From assembly GCA_043392685.1 (NCBI GenBank), contig JBHZGM010000001.1: a DNA stretch of 64,000 bases; one strand, given 5' to 3'. The stretch comes from Metapseudomonas sp043392685 (GTDB lineage: Bacteria > Pseudomonadota > Gammaproteobacteria > Pseudomonadales > Pseudomonadaceae). A model generated the notes under the pieces. The model was not told the origin of the DNA. It saw only the letters and a list, made by a program, of their open reading frames with translations, and ran no database searches. The translations under genes and the position numbers were made by a program. Positions 63,434 through 64,000 of the stretch are shown piece after piece. Numbering within the stretch: the stretch's first letter is position 1; each line of letters begins with the position of its first letter.

Positions 63434-64000
63434 ATGAAGCGCTCCCTGATCAGTTCCGCACTTGCCCTGGCCCTCAGCATCAGCGCGCTGCCGCTGCATG
63501 CCGCCCAAACCGCCCCGAACAGCTGGGACGCCCTTCAGCCCGACCGTGAACAGGTCATTGCCAGCCTCAATGTGGTGGAGCTGCTCAAGCGCCATCACTA
63601 CAACAAGCCGCCGCTCAACGACGAGCGCTCGGTGAAGATCTACGAGGGCTACCTGAAGATTCTCGACCCGGCGCGGATGTACTTCACTGCCGGCGATATT
63701 GCTGAATTCAACAAGTGGCGCACGCGGTTCGACGACCTGCTGAAAAGCGGCGACCTGGAGCCCGGATTCATCATCTACAAGCGCCACCTGGACCGCCTCA
63801 AGGAGCGCCTGGACTTCGCCCTGGCGATGCTCAGCCAGGGCGTCGACAAGATCGACTTCACCGTCGACGAAGACCTGGATACCGATCGCGAGAAAGCGCC
63901 CTGGGCCAAGGACCGCGCCGCCCTCGACGACCTCTGGCGCAAGCGCGTGAAGGACGAAGTCCTGCGCCTGAAGCTGGCCAAGAAGGAACCCAAGGCCATC
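63434..64000 (+). CDS. prc: Carboxy-terminal processing protease (tail-specific), N-terminal part
   Basis: Runs off the window end; 189 residues are seen. Signal peptide RSLISSALALALSISALPLHAAQ. The start of the mature domain, REQVIASLNVVELLKRHHYNKPPLNDERSVKIYEGYLKILDPARMYFTAGDIAEFNKW, is the conserved N-terminal Tsp/Prc helical region. The PDZ and Ser/Lys catalytic domains lie beyond. Prc (AlgO in P. aeruginosa) degrades periplasmic and mutant MucA proteins. ATG 63434, divergent from the quinone oxidoreductase by 126 bp. Confidence 0.9.
   Translation, partial: MKRSLISSALALALSISALPLHAAQTAPNSWDALQPDREQVIASLNVVELLKRHHYNKPPLNDERSVKIYEGYLKILDPARMYFTAGDIAEFNKWRTRFDDLLKSGDLEPGFIIYKRHLDRLKERLDFALAMLSQGVDKIDFTVDEDLDTDREKAPWAKDRAALDDLWRKRVKDEVLRLKLAKKEPKAI

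Overview
The window is a high-GC (about 65%) chromosomal segment of a Pseudomonas of the P. aeruginosa-like lineage. Evidence: the htrB/lpxL-minCDE-rluA, ahpCF, actP-DUF485, NAGGN osmolyte (asnO-ngg-M42 peptidase) and prc loci, the Pseudomonas-type REP sequences, and AGGAG-like ribosome binding sites throughout. It is almost entirely coding. I found no rRNA, tRNA, phage genes, transposase or CRISPR array. Synteny remarks rest on memory of Pseudomonas genomes, not on a search.

Layout. 1-8.6 kb: tail of a YdjM-like hydrolase; an aromatic amino-acid permease (aroP) with maleylacetoacetate isomerase (maiA) behind two TyrR/PhhR-like boxes; a methyltransferase-like protein; an exporter-type ABC/DsbA-like/trhO operon; bolA with a DUF2059 protein. 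8.9-16.6 kb: DUF2804 protein, fumC with a flavodoxin-fold reductase, EamA transporter, thiolase, and the polyphosphate:AMP phosphotransferase pap. 16.7-27.4 kb: mnmC-tauE, then the NAGGN osmoprotectant operon followed by a 7TMR-DISM hybrid histidine kinase and a YheU protein. 27.6-35.6 kb: a five-haem cytochrome c, an 827-bp non-coding stretch with RNA-like structures, a PLD-family lipoprotein, and small membrane proteins and transporters. 35.8-45 kb: the acetate symporter actP with its DUF485 partner, a GH17 membrane enzyme, a periplasmic alpha/beta hydrolase coupled to an MlaA-like protein, pirin and patatin. 45-51.5 kb: lpxL, minCDE, rluA, a methyltransferase, apeB and gmhA. 51.5-58.1 kb: a GntR-controlled ABC importer operon that also carries an alkaline-phosphatase-superfamily enzyme and a HAD hydrolase, bracketed by about 92%-identical direct repeats. 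58.2-64 kb: a lone modA under a ModE-like box, ahpCF, a quinone oxidoreductase and the start of prc.

How the genes work together. Several sets are translationally coupled (fumC with its neighbour, actP with DUF485, hydrolase with MlaA, minD with minE, and five junctions of the ABC operon). The most system-like unit is 51.7-57.9 kb: import of an organic phosphorus compound followed by cytoplasmic hydrolysis, under a HutC/PhnF-type repressor whose likely operators lie in front of both divergent transcripts. The most RNA-like signal is the leader of the small gene at 29937. It has a 15-bp closing helix around two hairpins and two hairpins with AGGA in the loop, which suggests RsmA control. Gene gaps repeatedly hold two palindromic repeat families (A and B); family B shows compensatory base changes in its inner stem.
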